This document shows positions 56,743-64,000 of a DNA stretch of 64,000 nucleotides, in pieces. Source of the stretch: a virus; the IMG/VR virus record IMGVR_UViG_3300025133_000072, positions 1 through 64,000 of that record, one strand, 5' to 3'. The notes beneath the pieces were generated by a model. It had not been told where the DNA came from and searched no databases. It saw nothing but the letters and a program-made list of their open reading frames with translations. The translations under genes and the position numbers were made by a program. Position 1 is the first letter of the stretch. The number at the start of each line of letters is the position of its first letter.

Positions 56743-56901
56743 ATGGAAAAGCCCACTGAGAAGACCAAAGCCCAAAAAGTAGTTGTGGATTATTATACTG
56801 GAGAGAGATTTTATCTTGTTTCTGTGAAGGGGAATCAGATGTATGTTGATGAGGAGCAATATCTTCAGATACAGAGAAGGGAGACAAAAGCCCCTTCCTA
56901 G
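56743..56901 (+). CDS. Small hypothetical protein (52 aa)
   Basis: ATG 56743 follows AGGGTAGGGT. Reads MEKPTEKTKAQKVVVDYYTG; a beta hairpin (RFYLVSVKGNQMYVDEEQY). Follows ribonucleotide reductase closely. A compact strand-turn-strand peptide; role unknown. Confidence 0.5.
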   Translation: MEKPTEKTKAQKVVVDYYTGERFYLVSVKGNQMYVDEEQYLQIQRRETKAPS

Positions 56902-56913
56902 TATTTTGTAATC

Positions 56914-57126
56914 ATGCGGGTAAAACCAAAGGCGGTAGCTAGAGCAACTGGGGTTCCTGAAAAATTAGTCAGAGTTTTAGGAGCCCTTCTCCTATCCATG
57001 AAACCTGGAGATGAAATCAATCTGGGTGAGATCCTCATGACTCGTGTTTCTCAGGATACTTTTAGAATCCACAAAAAGAGGAGATACGCTACAGAGGAAT
57101 TATTCGATGAGTTTTTCAAAGATTAG
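56914..57126 (+). CDS. Small hypothetical protein (70 aa)
   Basis: ATG 56914. Basic, helical N-terminus (MRVKPKAVARATGVPEKLVRV) followed by beta (MKPGDEINLGEILMTRVS) and DTFRIHKKRRYATEELFDEF. Overlaps the next gene by 20 bases. No family recognised; could be a small DNA-binding or portal-region protein. Confidence 0.5.
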   Translation: MRVKPKAVARATGVPEKLVRVLGALLLSMKPGDEINLGEILMTRVSQDTFRIHKKRRYATEELFDEFFKD

Positions 57127-58255
57127 TAGACCACGAGATATTTACGTCTATAAGAAGGCCAGAGAAATTCCTCCTCTTATTCGGGAGTATCGAGAAACAG
57201 ATGAGGGGGACATCCTTTTGCCTGTGTTTGAGAAGGTCCGGGATGTTGCTTACCATTGGATGAAGTGGGAGCTGTCCTCTACTGCTATGTCCTTTGAGGA
57301 TATCGGAGAGCTTTCCAAAGACTACGCTTCGTCTTTCATAGAGAAGATTCTTACCAAATCGGATTTCAGGGTGAATGATGCATCTAAGTATATCCAAAAG
57401 AATATGCTGGAAATTCTTTATGACAAGGACAGGAAAAAGCGGGTTCCTGTTTCTTATGCAGAGGTGTTCAAAGAAACTAATCCTGATTTAATTTTGGTTC
57501 GCCGGGAAGTTCTCAAAGAGTGCTTGGATACCATTCAACTGCTTTTGGGGGAGGATCTTTTTCCTTTGTTTGTTTCTTATATTAAAGGAGATATTCAAGG
57601 GTTTAAGGGTTTGGTAAATGACCGGGATCTCATGCGGTATACAATAGCCAAACATTTACTAGAAACACGTTGTAGGTTTTTGGTTTCTTCTAAAATGCCG
57701 TCTTACAAAGAGAGCAGTTTAGCTTCTGCGGTTATCCTTTCCCATCTTATGGAAGTGGACGAATCCCTTATATACATCCCCATGTTGATTGGGGAAGAGA
57801 ACTTCGTGAAATTGATGACCACGTTCCAGGGAAGGACAATGACTTTCCCTACTATGGAGGAAATTGAGATAGCCTATGATGTTGGTAGAACTCTTACTTT
57901 CTTTGAAGATCCTACAGTTAAGCATTTGAATTTTAGGATAGCGGAAAGGATGATAAATTTTTCTGGAGAAATGGAGCTGGTAGACCTTCCTTCTTCACAC
58001 AATCATAAGTATAATAGAGCTGACTTTCCTATGAATCAGGGTGTTCTTGTATCATATTTCATCACTAATTTTAGTAGGATAGGTGGTCTTTTAGGGTCAT
58101 TAGAAACTAAGGTTAAAGATCTTCCTAGAGATGGCGCAGGGAATTTGTCGGACATCACAAAGGAATTGAGCAGGATATTTAAACTGCAAACAACTTTACT
58201 GGATCAAGTGAGTAAGTCTACAGAGGAGATGCGGGAACATGATAGACAAGATTGA
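57107..58255 (+). CDS. Hypothetical protein (382 aa), possibly sigma-factor-like
   Basis: ATG 57107 with a GAGGAA site. The N-terminal third (VRDVAYHWMKWELSSTAMSFED; SSFIEKILTKSDFR; KYIQKNMLEILYDKDRKKRVPVSYAE) has the rhythm of sigma-70 region 2, as in phage late-sigma proteins, but without a clear match. The middle (LLLGEDLFPLFVSYI; AIAKHLLETRCRFLV) and C-terminus (coiled coil) are unassigned. If sigma-like, it would explain the second promoter class of this phage. Low certainty. Confidence 0.4.
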   Translation: MSFSKISRPRDIYVYKKAREIPPLIREYRETDEGDILLPVFEKVRDVAYHWMKWELSSTAMSFEDIGELSKDYASSFIEKILTKSDFRVNDASKYIQKNMLEILYDKDRKKRVPVSYAEVFKETNPDLILVRREVLKECLDTIQLLLGEDLFPLFVSYIKGDIQGFKGLVNDRDLMRYTIAKHLLETRCRFLVSSKMPSYKESSLASAVILSHLMEVDESLIYIPMLIGEENFVKLMTTFQGRTMTFPTMEEIEIAYDVGRTLTFFEDPTVKHLNFRIAERMINFSGEMELVDLPSSHNHKYNRADFPMNQGVLVSYFITNFSRIGGLLGSLETKVKDLPRDGAGNLSDITKELSRIFKLQTTLLDQVSKSTEEMREHDRQD

Positions 58256-58409
58256 GAAATCCTGTGGGAGCTGGGAAGAGGCTGAGAAGTATATTAACGA
58301 GAACAAAGGGAATTACAAGAACTATGCGATCAATCCTTCAGGGAGTTGGTATGTGGCAGTTCTGTGGGGTAAGATGCATTCCCCGGACACAATTCCATTA
58401 CACGAATAA
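58239..58409 (+). CDS. Small hypothetical protein (56 aa)
   Basis: ATG 58239, overlapping the previous gene by 17 bases. Reads MIDKIEKSCGSWEEAEKYIN and INPSGSWYVAVLWGKMHSP; helix plus beta hairpin. Not annotated by size cut-offs but supported by position between two genes with overlapping ends. Function unknown. Confidence 0.5.
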   Translation: MIDKIEKSCGSWEEAEKYINENKGNYKNYAINPSGSWYVAVLWGKMHSPDTIPLHE

Positions 58410-58424
58410 GGAAGGAAGGATTCA

Positions 58425-59123
58425 ATGGCAGTTAAAGCCAAAGTATCAAAAGAACCAAGAAAAGCTCAAATAACCATGATGGAGGCTCTGGGCCTGCTGT
58501 CTTCTTCACACAAACGATGCTCGGAAGTTCTCCAAGACGCTCGATTTCTAGGCATTCGCAAAGGGAATGAAATACCTCCGGATTTTAATTCCTGGAAGGA
58601 TTTTGAGAAGTTGGCTAAGTCCGGGATGATGAAGATAGAAGCGCTGCTCAAAGCCAGACAAGTGCTCACCAAGCTTATCGTCAAATCCAATATGGAAACG
58701 ACTGTCTCAGTAGAGGGTGTGGAAATGCCTTTAGCTCAGGCCGATGCTTTCCAGGAAGCTACCATGTCCACACATACCCAGATCCTGGAGTATTTCCGAC
58801 AGGTCCTCAAGGTCAACCTCAATACACTGGGAGAAAAGAACAAACCAGTGGATGAGCAGACTACCAAGCATATTGCCGAGATTATGGCTTGTGATATGCC
58901 TGCGAAGGACAAACAGAAGCAGATAAAGGATTTCGAGGCATTGTACCGCCTTCCTTATCAGCATAGTTTGGTAGATCCTACAAACATTCGAGGAGTCATT
59001 GAGAAGATGGACAGGATTCGGGTTCAGACAGTGAACAAGTATTCCTCGGTCATTCAGCAATCCCATCAAGTGGTTAAGATTGAGCTTGATCAGAAAGTCT
59101 TGGATGTCCTTCGAGAAACGTGA
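58425..59123 (+). CDS. Hypothetical protein (232 aa)
   Basis: ATG 58425 with GGAAGGAAGG. Helical, rich in Lys and Gln (MMEALGLLSSSHKRCSEVLQDA; DKQKQIKDFEALYRLPYQ; MDRIRVQTVNKYSSVIQQ). Conserved-looking but no family recognised. Near terminase and portal; helical proteins here are often small terminase or packaging factors, but evidence is lacking. Confidence 0.5.
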   Translation: MAVKAKVSKEPRKAQITMMEALGLLSSSHKRCSEVLQDARFLGIRKGNEIPPDFNSWKDFEKLAKSGMMKIEALLKARQVLTKLIVKSNMETTVSVEGVEMPLAQADAFQEATMSTHTQILEYFRQVLKVNLNTLGEKNKPVDEQTTKHIAEIMACDMPAKDKQKQIKDFEALYRLPYQHSLVDPTNIRGVIEKMDRIRVQTVNKYSSVIQQSHQVVKIELDQKVLDVLRET

Positions 59124-59349
59124 TCTGTCAGTAATAAAGGACCCAGCCTTTGTAGCCTATCTCAAGAAGAGTAAAGCTTTCCAGGAGATTCTTATTCATA
59201 GTGTTTCCCCGAATGTGATTATAGCTTGTGTAGATATGCTCCCTTCGACCACTGTTGATGAGTGGTTGAAGGACTTCAAGAAGAAGAAAACTAAAACGGA
59301 AACTTCAGGTAAAGTTATTCCTGTGGACTTTACAAGTTCGAATGTTTGA
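59104..59349 (+). CDS. Small hypothetical protein (81 aa)
   Basis: From ATG 59104, inside the end of the previous gene. Helical: MSFEKRDLSVIKDPAFVAYLK, FQEILIHSVSPNVIIACVDM, then a Lys-rich tail KDFKKKKTKTE. No family recognised. Coupled in the packaging gene run. Confidence 0.45.
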   Translation: MSFEKRDLSVIKDPAFVAYLKKSKAFQEILIHSVSPNVIIACVDMLPSTTVDEWLKDFKKKKTKTETSGKVIPVDFTSSNV

Positions 59350-59406
59350 GCCTCTTTTTTGTATTCTATTGGACATTCTCTCTTATTATCCATTACACTT
59401 TTATTA

Positions 59407-60135
59407 ATGCCAGCACGACAAGCACGTAAGTCGAAAGGCTCTTCTAGGATTCGGAAACGAAGACAAATAGAGCCAGAAGAACCTTCTGTAGATCTAGAAA
59501 AGAACACTACAGTCAGTACAGCTATCTCCATTCTTTCAGACCCAACGAATCTGGATGAGAAGGTAGCCAGCTTGCTTTCGACGACTTCTATTGGTATCAA
59601 GGTCTTATTTGCGGGGATAGCACAGCAGACTTCCTCTACCCTGAGTTCTATGTTCATGACATTGGATTCTATGGAGAAGGAATTATCTACTGACAAGTTT
59701 CAACAAGACTTACCAAAATCTCAGAAGATTCAACTTTACAGAACCATACGAGATACCTTCCAAGATAAGTTGGAGTTCCTCAGACAGGTTATGGAAAAGG
59801 GGGATCACGATACTTTCAAGGATGAAATTATGCTGGCTCTGAGATCAGTACAGGGGACAGAGGAACATCAACAGGACGTAGATCATCATGATATAACTAC
59901 CCTGGAAGAATTTCCGGATATGGAAAAATCCATTCTGTCGGATTTAAGAAACATTATCCAGGACAATGCTCTCCCGGCCCCTAAGAAAGAAGATCCTCCA
60001 TGTCCTCCCAAAAAAGCCAAAAAACCCCCATCCAAGAAGTCTTCTCGATCCTCGACCCGCTCTACCAAAAATACCCAAAAGTCGAAGTCCACAAAGTCAT
60101 CGGCAAGCAGTTTGGTTATGAACGGGTCCCCGTAG
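59407..60135 (+). CDS. Hypothetical protein overlapping TerL; candidate small terminase
   Basis: 242 aa from ATG 59407 (weak ribosome-binding site). Basic N-terminus (MPARQARKSKGSSRIRKRRQ), a helical middle (YRTIRDTFQDKLEFLRQVME) and a C-terminal Lys/Ser/Pro tail (KKAKKPPSKKSSRSSTRSTK). The last 136 bases overlap the start of TerL in another frame. Position directly before TerL suits a small terminase subunit, but the classic fold cannot be shown. Confidence 0.45.
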   Translation: MPARQARKSKGSSRIRKRRQIEPEEPSVDLEKNTTVSTAISILSDPTNLDEKVASLLSTTSIGIKVLFAGIAQQTSSTLSSMFMTLDSMEKELSTDKFQQDLPKSQKIQLYRTIRDTFQDKLEFLRQVMEKGDHDTFKDEIMLALRSVQGTEEHQQDVDHHDITTLEEFPDMEKSILSDLRNIIQDNALPAPKKEDPPCPPKKAKKPPSKKSSRSSTRSTKNTQKSKSTKSSASSLVMNGSP

Positions 60136-62066
60136 ATATAGATGAGTTCATTGCCAGTGATCATTATTTAGGTCGCTTGTTTAATCAGAAGCAATCTGGA
60201 AGATGGGATCAGAGAGACTCAGAGGAATTCAGAGAGTGCTGGAGGCACCACTTACACAAGATTTACCCCAATCCTTTTTTTAGTCCTTTCCACGAGGTTA
60301 TTCTCACTGGAGGAATTGGAACAGGAAAGACCACAGGGGGAAATATCATAGGGGCTAAAGACATTGAGAATATTCAATGCATGGGCAATCCTCATGCTCG
60401 TTTTGGATTAGATCCCACAACCGTTCTGGTCTTTGCTGTGTTCTCCGCTACGTTGAAACAAGTTCAGGATGTTGCCTTTCAACAGATCATGGGATTTTTT
60501 GATGTTAGTCCTTACTTCAAAGACTTGAGAAAAAGATCTTTGGCAGAATTTAAAAAGAAGGTATCCGAACAAGATCCCATGACACAGAAGAGACAGAAAG
60601 CTCTTCAAACATTGTTTCCCAAGAGGACTGATATTTCTGTGGGCTCTGTTGGGGGACATGGATTAGGGAAGGCTATTTTTGCTGCTGAGATTGATGAGTC
60701 TAATTTTGGGGGAAGACTGGGACAGGCTAAGGATACCTACACTACTCTAAGAAGGAGAATCCAGACTCGTTTTATGGAAGCGGGTGGAGGGCTCCCAGGA
60801 CACATGATTTTGATATCTTCTAGAAAAGATGACACTGATTTTCTAGATGAGCATATTGAGAAGGTCAAAGATTCCAAAGGGGTCTATGTTGTAGAGATGC
60901 CGATTTGGGAAGCCAAGCCCCAAGTATATTCAGGCCATTCTTTCCCTGTGTTTGCAGGAGACACTACGACAGATCCTTTTATTATCGATGAGAGCAACAT
61001 AGCTGATAGGGCTACGTTAGATGAGTCCAATATCATTTATTTCCCTGAAGAGCACCGAGAGGACTGCTTACAAGACATTTACGGGGCTCTAAAGGATTTG
61101 GCTGGTCGCAGTACCATTACGAGTAAAAAGCTCATTACTAAGCCAGCTCTGTTGGAACAGGCTATGTATTTCCCCATCATCACATCCCAGCAAGTCATTC
61201 GTCTCTCCTTAAAAGGTTCTGATAGGTTGATTGATTACGTGTATTCACATCTCCTGGGACAGAGGGCAGATCCACAGGCTCCTAGATTCATTCATTGTGA
61301 CTTTTCCCTCACAGGCGATAGGACTGGGGTAGCTTGTTCGTATAACAAAGGATTCAAGAAGATTGAGCGTTATGATCCTTTGTCTGGAACCTATAAGGTT
61401 TTTTCAGAGCCCACTATAAAAACAGAATGGGTGATCTATCTTCAGTCTCGTCCTGGGGAAGAAATCCCTCTGTTCAAGATTTTGGAATTTATTGTGGATC
61501 TCAGGGATTCCTATAAATATCATATTGGATTGCTTTCTACTGACGGATTTCAATCAGCCGATTTTAGACAACGAGCAGAGATGCAGCATTTTAAAACAGA
61601 TGTTTTGTCTCTAGATAAATCGAAAGACCCTTACATTAAATTTAGGATCATGGTGAATGATGGTAGGTGGGAGGGTCCGAGACATCCTCTTTTATTGAGA
61701 GAGTTTGTAGGGCTCAGGGATACAGGGAAGAAATTTGATCACGGAACGGATAAGGAGGCTTGTTTTGTGGGGGAGACAGAGGTTCGTATTAGAAAAAAGG
61801 AGGGGGAATATAATATAGCAATGGAGGCTCTCTCTAAGGAGGTTTTTGCCGAGATTTCTGTTTTGTCTTATGATCAAAGTAAAGGGACTTTTTGTTTTTC
61901 TAAATTAAACAGGTGTTGGGAGTCCAAAATTGTGGAGGAGTTGATCGAAATAGAGTTGGATGAGGGGACAGTTTTCAGATGTACTCCGGATCATTTAATT
62001 TTGACTAGAAGAGGATATGTGCAAGCTCAGGAGCTTACGTTAGAGGATGAATTAATTAGTGCTTAA
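60000..62066 (+). CDS. terL: Terminase large subunit, N-terminal part with IntN
   Basis: 688 aa: 587 residues of terminase followed by 101 residues of an N-terminal split intein. ATPase motifs: Walker A ILTGGIGTGKTT (104-111), Walker B IFAAEIDES, coupling motif ISSR. Nuclease: IHCDFSLTGDRTG and LLSTDGFQSADF. The third nuclease motif, SKDGADAVGG, is missing and is encoded at 62421-62693. The protein stops at TAA 62064-62066. The first 136 bases overlap another gene. The product needs trans-splicing to pack DNA. Confidence 0.85.
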   Translation: MSSQKSQKTPIQEVFSILDPLYQKYPKVEVHKVIGKQFGYERVPVDIDEFIASDHYLGRLFNQKQSGRWDQRDSEEFRECWRHHLHKIYPNPFFSPFHEVILTGGIGTGKTTGGNIIGAKDIENIQCMGNPHARFGLDPTTVLVFAVFSATLKQVQDVAFQQIMGFFDVSPYFKDLRKRSLAEFKKKVSEQDPMTQKRQKALQTLFPKRTDISVGSVGGHGLGKAIFAAEIDESNFGGRLGQAKDTYTTLRRRIQTRFMEAGGGLPGHMILISSRKDDTDFLDEHIEKVKDSKGVYVVEMPIWEAKPQVYSGHSFPVFAGDTTTDPFIIDESNIADRATLDESNIIYFPEEHREDCLQDIYGALKDLAGRSTITSKKLITKPALLEQAMYFPIITSQQVIRLSLKGSDRLIDYVYSHLLGQRADPQAPRFIHCDFSLTGDRTGVACSYNKGFKKIERYDPLSGTYKVFSEPTIKTEWVIYLQSRPGEEIPLFKILEFIVDLRDSYKYHIGLLSTDGFQSADFRQRAEMQHFKTDVLSLDKSKDPYIKFRIMVNDGRWEGPRHPLLLREFVGLRDTGKKFDHGTDKEACFVGETEVRIRKKEGEYNIAMEALSKEVFAEISVLSYDQSKGTFCFSKLNRCWESKIVEELIEIELDEGTVFRCTPDHLILTRRGYVQAQELTLEDELISA
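61761..62063 (+). other. Split intein, N-terminal fragment (IntN)
   Basis: 101 residues starting at Cys588: block A CFVGETEVRIRKKEGEY, block B FRCTPDHLILTRRGY (TxxH-type), ending QAQELTLEDELISA. Length and end point are those of natural split inteins. No endonuclease domain. Confidence 0.85.
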
Positions 62067-62431
62067 GCTAGATCGGTATCTATATAAATACCCAAGTATA
62101 TCTGATCATTTGGATGAGATTATTTTTTTGTGCACAAAGGAGGGCTTGTCTGTAAGAGAAATATCGAAGGGGTTAGATTCGAATGTGCATCATGCCGTTA
62201 TACAAAGAATTCTTAAGATGTTAGGCTTGCTGAGAAGTAAAGCAGAGACTTGATTTAGATATACCTCTTCCTTCTCAGCTTCGAGATAAATTGAGGCAAG
62301 GCGGGTTTTCACAGGTTGCTCAGGTTTTTCGATGGATTGGTAGATCCAGGAATTATGGGATTGCTTGGATAGAAAAGATTTATAGGCAAAAATACACAGA
62401 ATTTTATAGGGAGCATTTTAATGAAGATTAG
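62059..62431 (+). CDS. Gene inserted between the two TerL halves, possibly frameshifted
   Basis: Frame 1 from GTG 62059 encodes 64 aa (MLKLDRYLYKYPSISDHLDE; HTH-like EGLSVREISKGLDSNVHHAVIQRILKML) and stops at TGA 62251. Frame 2 (62234-62431) continues with LDLDIPLPSQLRDKLRQGG, RNYGIAWIEKIYRQKYTEF and a stop overlapping the IntC start. Together they suggest one protein of about 120 aa with a +1 shift. No nuclease motif recognised. Sits where homing endonucleases occur in fractured genes. Confidence 0.5.
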
Positions 62432-62531
62432 ATCAATTCAAAGAGTTTTTTGTTCTCCCACACCTGTTTATGATTTAGAAACAGAAGAATTCCATAATTT
62501 TGCTTTAGGATGTGGTGTGATTGTTCACAAT
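62421..62531 (+). other. Split intein, C-terminal fragment (IntC)
   Basis: 37 residues: block F VYDLETEEFHNFALG and block G GVIVHN with terminal Asn, followed by extein Ser. Standard size for a split IntC. Confidence 0.85.
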
Positions 62532-62693
62532 TCGAAAGATGGTGCTGATGCCGTGGGAGGGTCTGTGTATCAAGCAGCTACTTCCGATTCTCAGCCACAG
62601 GTATACGCTGATGATTTAATAGCTCAAATGGAAGCCGAACTTCAGAGAGGTTCTGAGGGTGGTCTTTTGTCTGATTTGTTTGATGATGATTAG
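62421..62693 (+). CDS. terL: Terminase large subunit, C-terminal part with IntC
   Basis: 90 aa: 37 residues of intein (MKIRSIQRVFCSPTPVYDLE..., ending GVIVHN) and 53 residues of terminase starting SKDGADAVGGSVYQAA, which carries the third nuclease motif of TerL, then an acidic tail. ATG 62421 starts inside the previous frame. Spliced TerL would be about 640 aa, a normal length. The +1 residue is Ser. Confidence 0.85.
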   Translation: MKIRSIQRVFCSPTPVYDLETEEFHNFALGCGVIVHNSKDGADAVGGSVYQAATSDSQPQVYADDLIAQMEAELQRGSEGGLLSDLFDDD

Positions 62694-62738
62694 GATTGAT
62701 TTGCTTTGTTTTGTTTTTCGCCGTTTTCCCCTGGAATC

Positions 62739-62747
62739 TGGTACAAT
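62739..62747 (+). promoter_or_regulatory. Extended -10 promoter before portal
   Basis: TGGTACAAT, the same as at 36653-36661, 33 bases before the GTG start of the portal gene. Confidence 0.5.
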
Positions 62748-62780
62748 AGAATAGGGTAGTAGAATAGAGAATATACTGCT

Positions 62781-64000
62781 GTGTTTGCCTTATTAGATCC
62801 CCGAACCTACTATCAATCCTTCCAAAAATTATTCCAGAGGGATGATCCTTGGTTAAAGCAGATCACGAACGCTGTTGATCAGGCAAAACTTGAAACCAGA
62901 GAAACAACAGCCTTCAAGATCTATCAGACTTATCAGGATCTAGCAGGTTTGATCGCTGATCTTAATCCCTTTATTGATTATTATCTTGTAGATCTGATCT
63001 TAAACACTCATAAGGATCAGACACTTTCAGAAGACCCCTCTTCCGGGAAAATGTTCACGATCGAAATAGATTCCAAAGCTCAGAACGCTTCTAAAATCCA
63101 GAAAAGAATTGATCGTCTTTATGAGGTGATTGATCTGGAGGCTGTTTTAGCTGATGTTCTTTCGGACGCTATGTTCTGGGGCCAGTATCCTTTGAGGATT
63201 ATGTTTCAGAAGACTGGAACAGAAAAAGGGATTGTAGACCTGCTTGATGTAGTGCAGCCTGGATCATTAGTCTCTATTCATCGTAAGCACCTTCCTTCTA
63301 TTGTGTTTGAAAAAACAGGCAGGGAAATTAGGACGTTCAATCCTTGGGAATACTGGACCTTGGATATGTCGATGAGAAAACTTATGATCGAAAGCCAGTA
63401 TGGGTGGACTAAAATTCCTTATCACCTTCGAGTAGGCCGACCTATGTTTGCTAATCTCCTTCCTCAGATTCGAGATCTGATGTCCTTGGAGATTATCGAT
63501 GTAGCCAGAGAGCTTGCTGAGCTATCCCGGAATTCGCTTGTGAATATCTCAGGTCCTGATGGATTGGATTTGGACAAGCAGAAGATCTATACCACTTATT
63601 ATGAGAAGAAGATCAATCGTAAAGTAGGCGACCTCACTACCATGTCTCCTCAAGCTATTGAGAAGATCATCCGGAAATCCGGAGAGATGAAAGCCATCAT
63701 CCGAGACTCCAGTAAGGGGGAAGTGAACCCCATATCTCTATCACAGGCTCATCATGGAGAGAATAGGATAGATAAGATCAAGGATCGAAGAGAAGCCATT
63801 TGTACCAGTACAGGAACCCCTTTTGAGGTTGTGTTCGGTCAAACAGATGTTTCTGCTCGTGGAGGCATTCGACAATTTGCCAGATTTCAAAAACGTATAG
63901 CTGCGAATCACAAGGCTATCGGTTGGGCTATTAAGCGATTGATAGCTATCGATACTGCCATGGCTGGGATTGAGATCAGGAACTGGAAAGATATCCAGGT
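62781..64000 (+). CDS. Portal protein, N-terminal part (cut by window end)
   Basis: At least 406 aa from GTG 62781; the frame is still open at 64000. Starts MFALLDPRTYYQSFQKLFQR. Features of T4 gp20-like portals: FIDYYLVDLILN, AMFWGQYPLRIMF, LLDVVQPGSLVSIHRK, wing/stem residues and GTPFEVVFGQTDVSARGG. Directly downstream of TerL, as usual. Forms the dodecameric DNA channel and docks TerL. Confidence 0.85.
   Translation, partial: MFALLDPRTYYQSFQKLFQRDDPWLKQITNAVDQAKLETRETTAFKIYQTYQDLAGLIADLNPFIDYYLVDLILNTHKDQTLSEDPSSGKMFTIEIDSKAQNASKIQKRIDRLYEVIDLEAVLADVLSDAMFWGQYPLRIMFQKTGTEKGIVDLLDVVQPGSLVSIHRKHLPSIVFEKTGREIRTFNPWEYWTLDMSMRKLMIESQYGWTKIPYHLRVGRPMFANLLPQIRDLMSLEIIDVARELAELSRNSLVNISGPDGLDLDKQKIYTTYYEKKINRKVGDLTTMSPQAIEKIIRKSGEMKAIIRDSSKGEVNPISLSQAHHGENRIDKIKDRREAICTSTGTPFEVVFGQTDVSARGGIRQFARFQKRIAANHKAIGWAIKRLIAIDTAMAGIEIRNWKDIQ

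Overview
The window reads as one contiguous stretch of a tailed double-stranded DNA phage genome: terminase, portal, tail and adhesin genes, a near-complete phage replisome, class II ribonucleotide reductase, and dense gene packing with many ATGA and TAATG stop/start overlaps. A contractile (myovirus-like) tail is suggested, not proven, by a PAAR-type spike tip, a gpI-like baseplate protein and a T4 gp20-like portal. A Gram-negative host is suggested by an embedded membrane-protein/lipoprotein pair arranged like spanins. The standard genetic code fits throughout. I see no tRNA, CRISPR array or insertion sequence. I cannot name the host or a close relative from sequence alone.

Layout. (1) 1-16.97 kb, rightward: baseplate, tail-fibre, spike and glycine-rich adhesin genes, interrupted by unknown small genes, by a response-regulator receiver protein with a membrane anchor (3614-4486), and ending in spanin-like genes. 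(2) 16.96-25.14 kb, mostly leftward: small, probably early genes including a MerR-like regulator, a DUF3150 protein and a MoxR AAA+ ATPase, with short rightward islands at 18.98-19.65 and 20.15-20.56 kb. (3) 25.28-33 kb, rightward: a run of small proteins, a metallopeptidase/VWA protein, a SNF2 helicase, and winged-helix and zinc-finger proteins. (4) 33-53.6 kb, rightward: primase, two methyltransferases, an initiator gene carrying iterons (probable origin), helicase loader, helicase, sliding clamp, UDG-exonuclease, polymerase, clamp loader, SSB, RecA-like protein, flap nuclease, RuvC-like protein, and an SbcC/SbcD complex with SbcC split in two. (5) 53.8-64 kb, rightward: AdoCbl-dependent ribonucleotide reductase with an intein, unknown genes, a terminase large subunit fractured by a split intein, and the portal, cut by the window end.

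Main novelty candidates. Around the divergently transcribed MoxR (24110-25138, minus) and VWA peptidase (27510-28739, plus) lie nine proteins (DUF3150 and eight small ones, on both strands) that share an aligned motif, hydrophobic-R-(K/R/E/N)-x8-(W/F), always near residues 69-90. This looks like a paralogue family expanded around one AAA+/VWA machine. Second, several key enzymes are divided: TerL by a split intein with a gene inserted between the halves, DNA polymerase into UDG-exo and pol genes, SbcC into two half-ATPases around SbcD, and a glycine-rich adhesin into two reading frames. Third, the initiator gene carries repeats conserved as DNA in three different reading frames, which is strong evidence for an origin.

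Regulation. Two promoter types recur. Early-type promoters (for example 20072, 23131, 23998, 27463, 31678, 32070) place an imperfect palindrome resembling TTCTnATAGAA just upstream of TGTTATAAT/TGTTATACT, followed by a conserved leader. A second type has an extended -10 (TGnTACAAT-like). At four genes (7358, 14641, 20145, 45804) the -10 box ends only 6-7 bases before the start codon, suggesting leaderless mRNAs.
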